DNA of 64,000 nt from Homalodisca vitripennis (Eukaryota; Arthropoda; Insecta; Hemiptera; Cicadellidae). The position numbers and the translations under genes are program-made. The stretch is from positions 131,206,001 to 131,270,000 of the forward strand of contig NC_060213.1 of the NCBI RefSeq assembly GCF_021130785.1, written 5' to 3'. Shown piece after piece: positions 34,713 through 47,390 of the stretch. A model generated the notes under the pieces. The model had not been told where the DNA came from. It did no database searches and was given only the letters and a program-made list of their open reading frames with translations. Within the stretch, counting starts at the first letter, position 1; every line of letters starts with the position of its first letter.

Positions 34713-35496
34713 GTTCCTGGATCATCTGTATTTTCAGAAGACAGATGCAAATTAGAAACCCTGCATATTCCCGAATGAGAATGTATAGATGTTCTTATCC
34801 CAACAATTAATTATTTTATTCATCACAAGTTTTCCACACCAGCCATCATGCCATCAATCATCAGCGGCTTCTCTCCATTTAAACCCATGATAGAATCTAT
34901 TGGATCGGTATCCTACCTTAGAAAAATCAATGATTTAACTTCCACGTGGGTTTAAATGAGATGAAATCAATATTACTAGATTGCGATTGACGCTCGTCCC
35001 TTCAAAAGATAACCTGAAAGAAATGCTGAGGCGTAATTGTCGGCGAAGTTTAACGACAATATTTTTGCCTGCCACGCATTCCGTCATCTGCTGGTGTCAG
35101 TGGTACCTATTTCACGAATCATGGAGGAGGGGTACTTAACAGCTTGGATTCCTTCACTATTCATATTTAGTAGTAAAGAACAATACATAAAAATACACGC
35201 AAACTAGATTGAACCAGCGAACACATGAATAGCTTCGTGAGCCGTACGGAAGACTGTCCGGGCAGGACTGCTGCAGGGATCTGCGTGCCCGCTCCCTTTA
35301 CCCTCGTACCCGAATCGGAATAGAGTCACCACCTTCTTAGTTAGAAATCAACAAAAAATATATATTTAACACACTGTTGTAACCTCCCTTCTACAATATT
35401 TTGCGAACCAAATTTCTTTTTTACATATTATAATTTAGAACACTTCATTTGTTAAATTTCAACGCCATTTACTAAGCATTTTGATGGATTTTAATA
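34713..35496. other. Unassigned stretch
   Basis: No recognised gene, RNA or repeat. Confidence 0.4.
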
Positions 35497-35834
35497 CACT
35501 TTAAAGAATGGATGCACTCTGTTAAGTTTTTAATGGATAAAGATGGAGGGATAGATCTCGAGCTGCCATTTTGTACTGAGTTGAGAAAGAAAGGTCTGGT
35601 TTCAACCGATCTTCTTCATTTATCACGATCTTTCAAATGAGGTGTCACTTAATGAGTCTTTACATTTAAAAACTTTTAGCCGCTCCCGCAAAATAACATT
35701 TTGGGGAAATGGGCAAAGATGTAACAGTGACTAAAAAGTTCACTTCTATTTCCTATAAAGTGTCCCGAGTTCCATCCCTCCATCTTTACCCATAAAAACT
35801 AAACAGAGTGTATCCATACTTTTAGCTCACACTG
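35497..35834. mobile_element. 338-bp Tc1/mariner-like MITE
   Basis: Imperfect inverted arms of about 60 bp: the left has GGATGCACTCTGTTAAGTTT then AAAGATGGAGGGAT; the right has ATCCCTCCATCTTTACCCAT then AAACAGAGTGTATCCAT and CTCACACTG. TA flanks both ends (35495-35496 and 35835-35836). No coding capacity. The TA target and arm style fit Tc1/mariner. Confidence 0.82.
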
Positions 35835-36829
35835 TATAGTGAGTGCTTCACACAACTGTGATCACACAGTCATGATGAGGCATCTAAAAAAATGGATACA
35901 TGCTCTGTGGAGGATTAAACAATTGTTAATAGCTAGTTAAATGAACTCATCTGAGAAAGTAGTGGAAGGAGGGTTTATTCAAAATTGGAAGAAAATGGTT
36001 TGCACTTTCTTCATAACAGATGACTTTTTTCCCTTTCGTTATAGGGTGTTACTAAGACAGATACCGTAATAGATAATATTATTTTTTTGGGGTGCATAAA
36101 AATAATAATTTATTATTTTACAAAATATACAATTTTGCCTTATTAAACAGCATACAATACAAAAACTTGAAATAAAAAATAGTATTCATAAATATTTATT
36201 CCTCATATTTAGAGGCAATCATCTGGGAAATACCTGTCTGCGTAATCTGTTCCATATTTTCCTACTCTACGTAGACTGTTAATTCAGTAATTTTCATTTA
36301 CTAAATTGACTGGTGCGTAAATGTTAGAGAGGGCAGCAAAACGCAATATCAAAGCCGATAAACAAGATTTACTGTTTCTCCGCGTCTCTATTAAACGTAT
36401 CAATCCGTCAGTATAAACCTGTTACAGTATTTAATACCTTTGAATATTCCACTTATAATTGGGAATGTAATACAGACACCTCTCTTTGTGCCAGTAATGG
36501 GATCACACGGCTTGTTAATTGAGGAGACTTAAGTTTTAACGCAACTGGTAGGTATTCTTTTCCCCTGAAAGAAGATCTAAGCAATATTTAGCTGACTGGG
36601 TGTGGTCAAAATGCCGGTATCAATTTACAATAACGTGACCATGGAAAGGTATGTTCATTTTTTTTCCTGAAAACTACAATTTTTCCATGAAAACAATAGT
36701 GAAGAAAAAATTCGTCGGCAACGAAAATCACAGGAGTTACGATTTTTTGAAATCCTCTGAAAACTGTTTTTGACAGTACCTCTGGCAATTTTACTGAAAT
36801 GATGCTGACTAGTACGTTAATCCTGTCAA
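35835..36829. other. Unassigned stretch
   Basis: AT-rich, unrecognised. Confidence 0.45.
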
Positions 36830-36925
36830 CGATGCCTGCCCGCTGCGCAGTGTTGCGCACTGCTTGCTCTTTTAGAAAAAAAATTAACTCGAGCTTGCAA
36901 AAGTCGAATCCCAGATCACGTGATG
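36830..36925 (-). mobile_element. hAT-type MITE fragment, copy 3
   Basis: GCCCGCTGCGCAGTGTTGCG, then CTGCTTGCTCTTTTAGAAAA and GAGCTTGCAAAAGTC match the interior of the copy at 45658-45755. Neither terminus is present. Confidence 0.75.
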
Positions 36926-37681
36926 CCCCTGATCCTTAACCCTCCAAGTGTTGTTCGACAAAATTTTGTCGGTTATTTTCCATCCTTAACGCAATAATGC
37001 CCGAAAGGCATCAATATAATACAATAATATACTTTCCCCCCAGTTTATATGCACCTGTGATAATAATACTTGGCTATAAATGCCCAACCCATGAAAAAAA
37101 GTCCATTTTTCATGGTCACGGTATTGTAAATAAATACCAAAATGCCTAACGGACCGTTGCCTGAACACAAATTATGAATGCAAAAATATGCAAAATTATC
37201 TCTAAATTAAAAATTGGTCTTTTACAACATTTTAACATCGTTAATAAAAAAAAGAAACACACGGGAGGAAGGAGTAAAAGTAAGGTAAGGAAAATTTTAC
37301 TCACAGTACCAAACCATTTTTAGTCAAACAATCCCCCCTCCCTCGGGTACAAGCCCATCCCGTACACCTCCTGCAGTTCTGGCCATTATCTTGTTTCGAC
37401 TACTTAACCCCTTAAGACTTATTCGGTGATTTATCTCATGATTTCTCTGAGTATCTCAGATCACAGGCTGAATAACTGTAAGAACTAAGGGCTCAACAGA
37501 AATCAAAGATCGATCTCTAATCAAGTCTACAGTTTTAAAATGTATACCGCCCAAGAGATTGTTCATCTGTTGTTATACATGTTCAAAAACTATACATTTT
37601 GAATTTTTCAGGTTGTGAAATGTGTTCTTTTGAAAACTGTCATATTTTTCGAAACATTACGTTTTGACGAAAAGTCCCCAT
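36926..37681. other. Unassigned stretch
   Basis: No recognised feature. Confidence 0.45.
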
Positions 37682-37689
37682 AAAAGGTG

Positions 37690-38178
37690 ACACTCTGCCC
37701 ATTTCACTTTTGGGGTATTTAATTTGCAAGAAAAATGTACACACACTACTTATGTTTATCTTTTTTATCAACATACTGAAGGCCATAATTATTATATTAT
37801 ATATAGAATAAGTTTCACAGGCGTCATTAGAAAAGTATGGGTAAATATGGCTCAGGATTGCAAAGTAAAAACACAATACAAAACTCCCATTGAAGAATTA
37901 ATAAGTACGTACTGAGTTAAGGACATGAAGCCTGCCCATTTCAATTTTGTGGTATTTAATTTGCAAGATAAACTTACACACACTACACTTGTTTAACTTT
38001 TTTATCAACATACTGAAGGCCATAATTTTTATATTATATGTAGATTAAGTTTCACAGGCGTCATTTAAACATTCAAGAAAAGTATGGGTCAATATGGCTC
38101 AGGATTGCAAAGTAAAAACACAATACAAAACTCCCATTGAAGAATTAATAAGTACGTACTGAGTTAAGGACATGAAGC
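37690..38178. repeat. Tandem duplication of about 245 bp
   Basis: CTGCCCATTTCA at about 37694 and 37931 starts two copies, each ending GAGTTAAGGACATGAAG (37930, 38177). The second carries a 12-bp insertion or the first a deletion (AAACATTCAAGA). Units are otherwise about 95% alike. Non-coding. Confidence 0.93.
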
Positions 38179-39399
38179 CCTGTGCTACTCCTAATAGTGT
38201 CCCTGCTTATATATAATTATAATAATGATATATGAGCAACGGCTTGACTTGTTCGTGGAATTTTTTAAATCTTAAAAAGGATGAAGAGTTGAAATATCTC
38301 AGGTCTTTTAAAGTATTATTAGTTTACTGTGTTTTTTTCAACTATGTAGGGCATCACAAAGCATATAATATTGACGTTAAAGTTTGAAAAATTTATACCG
38401 TTGAAATATTCATTATGTTTTCTCTTAATTTACATTCGCAGTTCAAAAATTGGGATGAGCAAAATGTGGACTATAGCACACCCTGTTCAGTACACAGAGA
38501 GTACACGATATACAGTAGAGCGAGACACACTTTCTTGCCTCCAGCCCGTTGGTTCGTCTCGCTGAAACTAGGCTGCGCTAGTGAAGATCGACGATGTGAT
38601 AGTAGTTCCAGTATGATGCCGCTAGAGTTCGCTAGTCAAGACGTACCACGCTGCAGTGTATGTTGTCTACTATACCAAGTAATCAATGTTCAATAGTAAC
38701 GGTTTACGTGCAATAATCTGTTTGTAAAATGCGCGTATTTCAGTCACTTTAATATTTGACTGAGAAATTTCTAGAGGAATATCCAAAAGTAGAGGCAAAG
38801 GTGATCCCTCGGGTTTATACATCAAGCAAACATCGCGCCCCGCGTTTCCATCTCCGGCCACTTATATCCTACCCTCCCTCTTCCATTTACTCTCCCATAA
38901 CATCCCCCCTCCCCACCAACCATCAGTCTCGGGATACAACCGTCATCTCTGAAAACCCACCTTTTGTTGTATCACTCAAGAGTAAATGCTTAACGGTTTG
39001 TTATTTCTTGTCTGTGTTTTAGCAGCCACAATGTTTCCAGAGAGAGACTAATCGAATGGTTTGCCAAGCGTTAACACGACTTTGCTAAATGCGAGTCAAT
39101 AATTGCAGTTTCCTTTAACGCATTTTCTCGTTTAAGTGAACATACCACGAGTATGTGGTACATATTAAGGTTCTGTAAATACTAACATATGAAACGTATA
39201 AATACAAATTAGATGCACTTGTTAATACATTTACACATTTTTCCAAATACAACCTTTTTTATAATTGTTGTGACAACATAATATGAGTAATTATTTCTTC
39301 ACCATAAATCTGATAGGGATTTGGGAATTTAAAAATCATTCATTTTTTCAAGTAAAGCTGTAGAATTTTTTATTTAGTACAACCCTCTATAGCAAGAAA
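38179..39399. other. Unassigned stretch
   Basis: Frames of 63-93 codons at 38371-39022 have no recognised motif. No RNA genes or termini seen. Confidence 0.4.
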
Positions 39400-40001
39400 A
39401 GATTTTGAGAAAATTTCAAGACTAAATTAGTTTACTACTGTTTTACTAAATCAATATTTGCCATACACTCAAATATTTGTAACGAATTCAACATGTAATT
39501 GCCTGTGTATAAATTGCATGATGCCGAAATACCTGTCTCTCATTTAAAAAAATTTATAACAGAGCACTATGCACATTTATCTTTCAAAGTGTTATTTTAG
39601 GAAAATCTTAACAAAGGCTTTGCAATTATATCTGCAATCCCTAATTACGTAAATGGTAATAGGCAACGTTAGTGACAAAATATTGGTCACTAGAGGGCTG
39701 CTACGGGGGGGAAGTCACTAATTGGGTTCACTATCTGTGAGGAGTTCTGGAGCATGTTGTATCACATCATTATTATCGCAAATGCATATGCATCGCAGTC
39801 CCTTATTTCACTGGTATTATATGACAATGTATTGTATCATTAATACGTTTTAATGATATTTAGGTGTTGGCTATGGTAAAATTGTAGAATACCATTCACC
39901 ATTTTGTAAATCAAACATACAACTATAATAATATACGATGGGATAACGACTGAGTGCTATTTCTCATATAAGGTAGATAATAAAAAATAATTTGTTTAGT
40001 T
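39400..40001 (+). mobile_element. 600-bp dispersed element R3, left copy
   Basis: Near-identical inverse of 43871-44474 over about 600 bp, including GTGACAAAATATTGGTCACT, ATGCATATGCATCGCAGTCC and TTTGTAAATCAAACATACAA. It contains no open frame and no terminal inverted repeats that I can see. Identity is highest in the inner half (almost perfect over about 300 bp) and lower at the outer end. Confidence 0.9.
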
Positions 40002-40009
40002 TGATATGA

Positions 40010-42520
40010 ATAACCCCGAACTTCTTAACCTATATATTTAATAAAGCTTCCCTGAACTTCTTAAACAATCTACTTCATAAACCTTCCCCACCTTCTTTAC
40101 CTATATATTTAATATAGCTTCTCCGAACTTCTTAAACAATCTACTTAATAAAGCTTTCCCGACCTTATTAAACTATCTATTTAATAAAGCTTCTCTGAAC
40201 ATCTTATACTATCTACTAAATAAAAAAGCTTTCTCGATCTTTTTAAACTATCTATTTATTAAAGCTTCTCCGACCTTCTTAAACTATCTATTTAATAAAG
40301 CCTTCCCGACCTTATTAAACTATCTATTTAATAAAGCTTCTCTGAACATCTTATACTATCTACTAAATAAAAAAGCTTTCTCGACCTTTTTAAAGTATCT
40401 ACTTAATAAAGCTTCCCCGACCTTATTAAGCTTTCTATTTATTAAAGCTTCTCTGACCTTCTTAAACTATCTATTAATAAAGCCTCCCAGACCTTCTTAA
40501 CCAAACTATTTAATAAAGCTTCCCCGACCTTCTTAACCTATCTACTTAACAAAGCTTCTCCGACCTTCTTAAACTGTCTATTTAATAATGCTTCCTCGAA
40601 CTTATTAAACTATCTATTTATTAAAGCTTCTCCAAACTTCTTAAACTATCTATTTATTAAAGCTTCTCCGACCTTCTTAAACTATCTATTTAATAAAGCC
40701 TTCCCGACCTTATTAAACTATCTATTTAATAAAGCTTCTCCGAACATCTTAAACTATCTACTAAATAAAAAAGCTTTCTCGACCTTTTTAAAGTATCTAC
40801 TTAATAAAGCTTCCCCGACCTTATTAAGCTTTCTATTTATTAAAGCTTCTCTGACCTTCTTAAACTATCTATTAATAAAGCCTCCCAGACCTTCTTAACC
40901 AAACTATTTAATAAAGCTTCCCCGACCTTCTTAACCTATCTACTTAACAAAGCTTCTCCGACCTTCTTAAACTGTCTATTTAATAATGCTTCCTCGAACT
41001 TATTAAACTATCTATTTATTAAAGCTTCTCCAAACTTCTTAAACTATCTATTTAATAAAGCCTCCCCGACCTTCTTAACCTATCTATTTTATAAAGCTTC
41101 CCCGACCTTCTTAACCAATCTATTTAATAAAGCCTTCCCGACCTTATTAAACTATCTATTTAATAAAGCTTCTCCGAACATCTTAAACTATCTACTAAAT
41201 AAAAAAGCTTTCTCGACCTTTTTAAAGTATCTACTTAATAAAGCTTCCCCGACCTTATTAAGCTTTCTATTTATTAAAGCTTCTCTGACCTTCTTAAATT
41301 ATCTATTAATAAAGACTCCCAGACCTTCTTAACCAATCTACTTAATAAAGCTTTCCCGACATTATTAAACTATCTATTTAATAAAGCTTCTCCGAACATC
41401 TTAAACTATCTACTAAATAAAAAAGCTTTCTCGACCTTTTTAAAGTATCTACTTAATAAAGCTTTCTCGATCTTTTTAAACTATCTATTTATTAAAGCTT
41501 CTCCGACCTTCTTAAACTATCTATTTAATAAAGCCTTCCCGACCTTATTAAACTATCTATTTAATAAAGCTTCTCCGAACATCTTAAACTATCTACTAAA
41601 TAAAAAAGCTTTCTCGACCTTTTTAAAGTATCTACTTAATAAAGCTTCCCCGACCTTATTAAGCTTTCTATTTATTAAAGCTTCTCTGACCTTCTTAAAC
41701 TATCTATTAATAAAGCCTCCCAGACCTTCTTAACCAAACTATTTAATAAAGCTTCCCCGACCTTCTTAACCTATCTACTTAACAAAGCTTCTCCGACCTT
41801 CTTAAACTGTCTATTTAATAATGCTTCCTCGAACTTATTAAACTATCTATTTATTAAAGCTTCTCCAAACTTCTTAAACTATCTATTTAATAAAGCCTCC
41901 CCGACCTTCTTAACCTATCTATTTTATAAAGCTTCCCCGACCTTCTTAACCAATCTATTTAATAAAGCCTTCCCGACCTTATTAAACTATCTATTTAATA
42001 AAGCTTCTCCGAACATCTTAAACTATCTACTAAATAAAAAAGCTTTCTCGACCTTTTTAAAGTATCTACTTAATAAAGCTTCCCCGACCTTATTAAGCTT
42101 TCTATTTATTAAAGCTTCTCTGACCTTCTTAAATTATCTATTAATAAAGCCTCCCAGACCTTCTTAACCAATCTACTTAATAAAGCTTTCCCGACATTAT
42201 TAAACTATCTATTTAATAAAGCTTCTCCGAACATCTTAAACTATCTACTAAATAAAAAAAGCTTTCTCGACCTTTTTAAAGTATCTACTTAATAAAACTT
42301 CCCCGATCTTATTAAGCTATCTATTTATTAAAGCTTCTCCGACCTTCATAAACTATCTATTAATAAAGCCTCCCCGACCTTCTTAACCTATCTATTTAAT
42401 AAAGCTTCCACGACCTTCTTAACCTATCTACTTCAAAAAGCTTCTCCGACCTTCTTAAACTGTCTATTTAATAATGCTTCCTCGAACTTATTAAACTATC
42501 TATTCAATAAAGCTTCCAGT
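40010..42520. repeat. 36-bp minisatellite with 835-bp higher-order repeat
   Basis: About 70 copies of a 34-38-bp unit of the type CTTCTCCGACCTTCTTAAAC + TATCTATTTAATAAAG. Variant units (AAAAAAGCTTTCTCGACC; CCTCCCAGACC; AATGCTTCCTCG) recur in the same order. Three independent landmarks repeat exactly 835 bp apart (40696/41531, 41130/41965, 41316/42151), showing duplication of an 835-bp block. HindIII-type AAGCTT sites recur through the array. No coding capacity. Confidence 0.97.
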
Positions 42521-42544
42521 ACCAAAATTTAATATCTTACAACA

Positions 42545-43065
42545 TTAGTTTATTTTGGGCAATCCGTGGTTTGAATGGATGGAAACATTACTAATATTTT
42601 GCTATATTACTAATTCTATGTTTCGAAACTTGTATATCCTCTCTTCTTCACATCTTGCATCTTACAACATCTTATGTTAAGAAAGGATAATAGGAATTAG
42701 TACATTTGCCATCTTTATATTTTACAAAACGAATAACACTACGTTTCGAGGATTGAAATCTACCCTCTTCTTCAGCCGTGAAGAAACCCTAAGACATTAA
42801 AAAACTAAATTATTTCACCTTCACTCCTGTGCAGCGACTTAATTAATTAACTTTTTTTATCTTATTTTAGTGCAGTCCATTGCCACATTTTTAGTTTTTT
42901 AATGTCTTAGCGTCATTTTGCGCCTAAAGAAGAGGGTACGCTTTAATCTTAGTAACGCAGTGTTATCTGTTTTATAACAAACAACGATGCCAAATGTCCG
43001 AAATCCAATTATCTTCTCAAACCTCTCATCGCAAATAAAGAAATGTAAACAAGGCATGAGGTTGA
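42545..43065. repeat. Cluster of dispersed repeat R2 copies, partly palindromic
   Basis: A minus-oriented partial copy (42545-42660), a second minus copy (42690-42805, with AACACTACGTTTCGAGGATT and CTACCCTCTTCTTCAGCC) and a plus copy (42885-43065, with GAAGAGGGTACGC and CCGAAATCCAATTATC). The last two form an inverted repeat with arms of about 115 bp around an 80-bp spacer. Confidence 0.7.
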
Positions 43066-43800
43066 TAATGTAATACAATATAAAAAAACACCAAACACGA
43101 TTTGGTTTTTTTAACTATAAAAATTTAACTACATGAAAAGTAAAAAGAAAAAATAAAAGTGTAAAAACAAATATATACATTGTATTTGGCTGACGTGAAG
43201 GATGTAAAAACGCAAAAACGAGACACTATAGTTTCACCAAACTGAGCGCACTGATTCACTTAATGTGTGTTTCTTGATTTTTCTACGCTTCAATTTATGT
43301 TGTAAAGCTGAGACACCAGATCACGTGACCAGATACCATTTCTCGAAATATCGTGTTTATCATTTTGAATATAATTATAATGACAAGAAATGTCTGTGCT
43401 CAAGTTATACCTTCATTTTAATATGGACACCAACGCTTTGATTGTATTTGTATTTGTAATCACTATAAACACAAACGATTTCAGTTGTACTTTATTGACC
43501 ATTATTAAAGTGTACTGATGGTACCAACGCTCCTCCTTATTATCATGTATGACTGACATGTTGTAATACTTTCAGTGTATTTACATTGACATATATTGCT
43601 AGTTGAGTCATACACGTTGGCATATGACTCCACAGAGTCACGTTTTATATGTCTTGCATAATGTACTGGCCGTGTCTCATACAGTGGATAGGTTACAATT
43701 ACGTATTCTACTTAATTCTGTGAGATATACCCAGTTTTAAAACACTAAGTAAGATTTTACCATCTCCAAGAGGCCTTAAAACACGTATCGTAGCTATGGT
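43066..43800. other. Unassigned stretch
   Basis: AT-rich, unrecognised. Confidence 0.45.
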
Positions 43801-44560
43801 AGGAAGTGTTGATTCAATGTGAATGTTGAGTTTAGTCCACCTTCCACTTAGTGCAGGTGAACGCTGTCAGACTAAACAAATTATCTTTTATTATTGATCC
43901 TATATAGGAAAAAGCACTAATTCGTTATGCCATCGTATATTATTATAGTTGTATGTTTGATTTACAAAATGGTGAATGGTATTCTACAATTTTACCATAG
44001 CCAACACCTAAATATCATTAAAACGTATTAATGATACAATACATTGTCATATAATACCAGTGAAATAAGGGACTGCGATGCATATGCATTTGCGATAATA
44101 ATGATGTGATACAACATATTCCAGAACTCCTCACAGATAGTGAACCCAATTAGTGACTTCCCCTCTGTAGCAGCCCTCTAGTGACCAATATTTTGTCACT
44201 AACGTTGCCTATTACCATTTACGTAATTGGGGATTGCAAATGTAATTGCAAAGCTTTTGTTAAAATTTTTCTGAAATAACACAAATTAGAAAGATAAATG
44301 TGCATAGTGCTCTGTTATAAATTTGTTAAAATGAGAGAGAGGTATTTCGGCATCATGCAATTTATACACAAGCAACTACATGTTGAATTCGTTACAGATA
44401 TTTGAGAGTATGTTAAATATTGATTTAGTAAATAATTAGTAAACTAATTAAGTCTTGAAATTATCTCTAAATCTGGATGGTTTGCTTACTGCAGAGCGTT
44501 GTATCTCTGTCATAGTCTTGACTCATGGAAACTGGAGTCATGTTCGTCTGAAGAAATAAA
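43801..44560. repeat. IR-A family copy interrupted by R3
   Basis: Left part (43801-43870) reads GTGAATGTTGAGTTTAGTCC and CACTTAGTGCAG; right part (44480-44560) reads CTGTCATAGTCTTGACTC, GGAGTCATGTTCGTCTGAAG and AACGTCGGC. These are consecutive blocks of the IR-A left arm, separated here by the R3 element. So R3 inserted into an existing IR-A copy. CTTAGTGCAG/CTTACTGCAG on the two sides may be the imperfect target duplication. Confidence 0.65.
43871..44474 (-). mobile_element. 600-bp dispersed element R3, right copy
   Basis: Inverse of the 39400-40001 copy. Flanked on both sides by IR-A sequence, which marks it as a separate insertion. No coding capacity. Superfamily unknown. Confidence 0.88.
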
Positions 44561-45583
44561 AACGTCGGCTATGAAATAGCTCAAAACGAACTTCTAGATC
44601 AAATTTGAATCACCAATACTGTACAATCACCAATACAATCAGTCACGCACAACCGGTACAATCACCAGTACAATCGAAACCGTTTGTTCGTACTGTAATG
44701 AAATTAAAATCTAAGCACAACATTTGCTATTACTATAACTATGTTCGAGATTAAAAAAACATGACACTTCGAGAAATAGTATCTGATCACGTTTTCAGGT
44801 GTTTCAGCCGTTAACAGATTCTGTCACTCCACTTGGAAATCTACACCATTGGTAACAAAGCAAACGGGTTGTAAATGCCCTTGACGATAGTTCATATTAA
44901 GCTCATATCTACCAGTATTCCAAAGTATCTCCTAAGATATAGTCTACACATCACATACACACCGTTATGTTGATTATTATTTGATATTAAAACAGTGGAG
45001 GCGAGAGGGGGAGTCTATAGTATCAATATTTTTTAATACATTGTTATTATTTGATATGTAGATTGCATAAATCGACTTTATTATATTTCGGCATCGTTAG
45101 TTACGTAATTGAATAAAATATAGTTAATCAAATAACTAAATAATAAATTGTAGGACAAAATACGTTTAAGATCAAACACAAAACGGCAAGAAGAATTAAA
45201 GAAGCAAACAAATTTCTACTAATTATTATGAACCTGTTTTTTTTTATTTTTAGCTTTCGATGTGCAAAATTTTTAGTAGTTATAAATTAACCTCACATAA
45301 CACTAGATAATTTATTAAAGTCTCAAACTGAGATTAGATGGAGCCTATTGCTTGATACGGATGAAAAGAAAAGAAAAAGAAACATTAATTGTGAAAATTA
45401 TTTACTATAGTGATTTTGGCAAAAGGTTGCTGTGGTTTAATAGTAGAGAATAGACAATTGATCACAGTTGTGTTTACTTTTTTACTTAATTTACGACGCA
45501 ATATGTTGTACTCATGAAGAGACAACATCAATGTTAATATAATATAAAATACCAGAAAATAAACGAATAATACTACGTCTATT
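44561..45583. other. Unassigned stretch
   Basis: AT-rich. A short cluster of CACCAATACAATC-like repeats lies at 44610-44680. No gene. Confidence 0.4.
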
Positions 45584-45984
45584 GATAAATTGGGTATTTT
45601 TCGTTTAAGGGCCAGCACAAAAGACCCTAGCTTGCCTATTCAAAACTCAGATCACGCGATGCTTGCCCGCTGCGCAGCGCTTTGCGCTGCTTGCTCTTTT
45701 AGAAAAAAATTAACTCAGCTTGCAAAGTCCAAGCCCAGATCAACTCACCACGCTTTATTGGCACACACAAAACTCAGACAGAACTAATGCAGGTTTCATT
45801 ACAGGCAAAAGATAAGCGGCGCGCGTTTACCACTGATAAGATAAGACGAGTTTATACTAGAAGTAGTACCTGGACTACTGCCCTACGAAGTAATAATACC
45901 AAAAAAAACGATTAAATGCACTGTCAGTCAGGTATAGTATGTTTGTAAGGTGCTGGCCCTTAAACGAAAAAGACCCGATAAATT
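45584..45984 (-). mobile_element. hAT-type MITE, copy 2, with 8-bp target duplication
   Basis: The element spans 45592-45976 (385 bp), flanked by exact direct repeats GATAAATT at 45584-45591 and 45977-45984. Termini are the same as copy 1 with one substitution in the left end (GGGTATTTTTCG versus GGGTCTTTTTCG). Internally it is the reverse complement of copy 1 with small indels. An open frame of 65 codons in it is fortuitous. Confidence 0.94.
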
Positions 45985-47390
45985 TATATCAGTACAGCTA
46001 AGGACGAAAGAGATTTCCAATTCGGTTTTTGTGAATGTGAATTTTAATAGTAATCTATTCTTTTTAAACGCAAAATAACAGCGTTCCTAAACATTATAGA
46101 ATTCTCTTGTTAGAGGAAGAGCACAGTTATCTTTTAATACATTTTTTAGATATTTTTTAAAAATTTTATACTGTATATTCAATTTATGAACACAAACTGG
46201 AGATAGTAAAATATCTAACGCAACATAATTGACTAGTATCGATAAAACAATCAGGATGCCGCTAATAAATATTTTCATAAATAGCGGAGAAGTGTATTGC
46301 ATAATTTGTCATTACGATTTTTTATATTTTAAAGAACAAAGTACAATGCAATTTAACGCAATTTCCAAAGTGACCATTTTTATTACCGTGCCACGTTTGT
46401 TACAAACGTGGCTCACTAAAGCACCAGTAATCTTATAATTGGTTTAGCCCGAGTAACCAAGAACCCGACGTGCCCCCGCCTCTGGATATCTAGGTCCGGC
46501 CCTTGTTAGCCGCTAATGCGATAGTCTCAGGACCACGTCTAATATTGGGTTCCGGTGCCTTGACAAACTTATAAACTCTTCACACTCTGACGATGTGCGG
46601 ACGTGACGCGCGGACGTGACATGGACGTGAACGTGCGATATAGTTGGCTGAGTTAGTTACGTGATAAGAGAGTCTGGCTTCGTCTCTCCTGTCCAATGGC
46701 CTACTCCAGATCTTATTTTATTCTTCATTATTGAAGTGACTACTTCTTTTAGCGGAATGTTATTTTCCACGTATTTTCAAAGTAGAACTACAGCTTTATC
46801 GAAACGTAATCATACCGTTAAAAATATACGATCTGAACTAACAAAAGTTGGCGTTAATTAAAAATCCGTTAGGAGAGATTAAAAGGGAAATATAAACCAC
46901 AATAACGTGCAACATTATAAATGATAAGAAAAATAACAAAACGCGTTTCTAATCTAGTAGTGTTTACAATGACTTGTTTCCTAAATGTTCGATCAGCTTA
47001 CTCCTATCATTATTTATGTAAATGTTGTCCGAAATATCGCATCTTCTGGATCTATCCCTGCTTCTGCAGACTTTCCTTAGTTATGGCATTTTTCGGGTTA
47101 GGTCAGTTAAGCTGCAATTTAAAAGCTGTAAAAATTTCCAAATAAATTCATATTCCGCTATTAGTAGCTATGTTGACTTTAACGCACTAAAAAACTTCCA
47201 GCGCTTGAGATTAAAATATATGGTAAAATACTGGTTTGAATAACTCTATGAACTACTAATTTATTTATTAACGAATCCAACGTAATTTTATTAACTTGCT
47301 TCATCATGTAATATCAGAATTTAAAGCACATCGGATTCTAAATTGAATTTGAGCGCGGTTAATATTAATTCCTATTCCAGTTCATTACTA
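45985..47390. other. Unassigned stretch
   Basis: AT-rich, no recognised gene. A perfect hairpin GCCACGTTTG-TTA-CAAACGTGGC lies at 46390-46412, followed by TCACTAAAG. Confidence 0.4.

Noticed and set aside
39400..44474. Single 5-kb foldback transposon
   Set aside because: Not fully excluded, but the right arm sits inside an IR-A copy while the left arm does not, which fits two insertions better.
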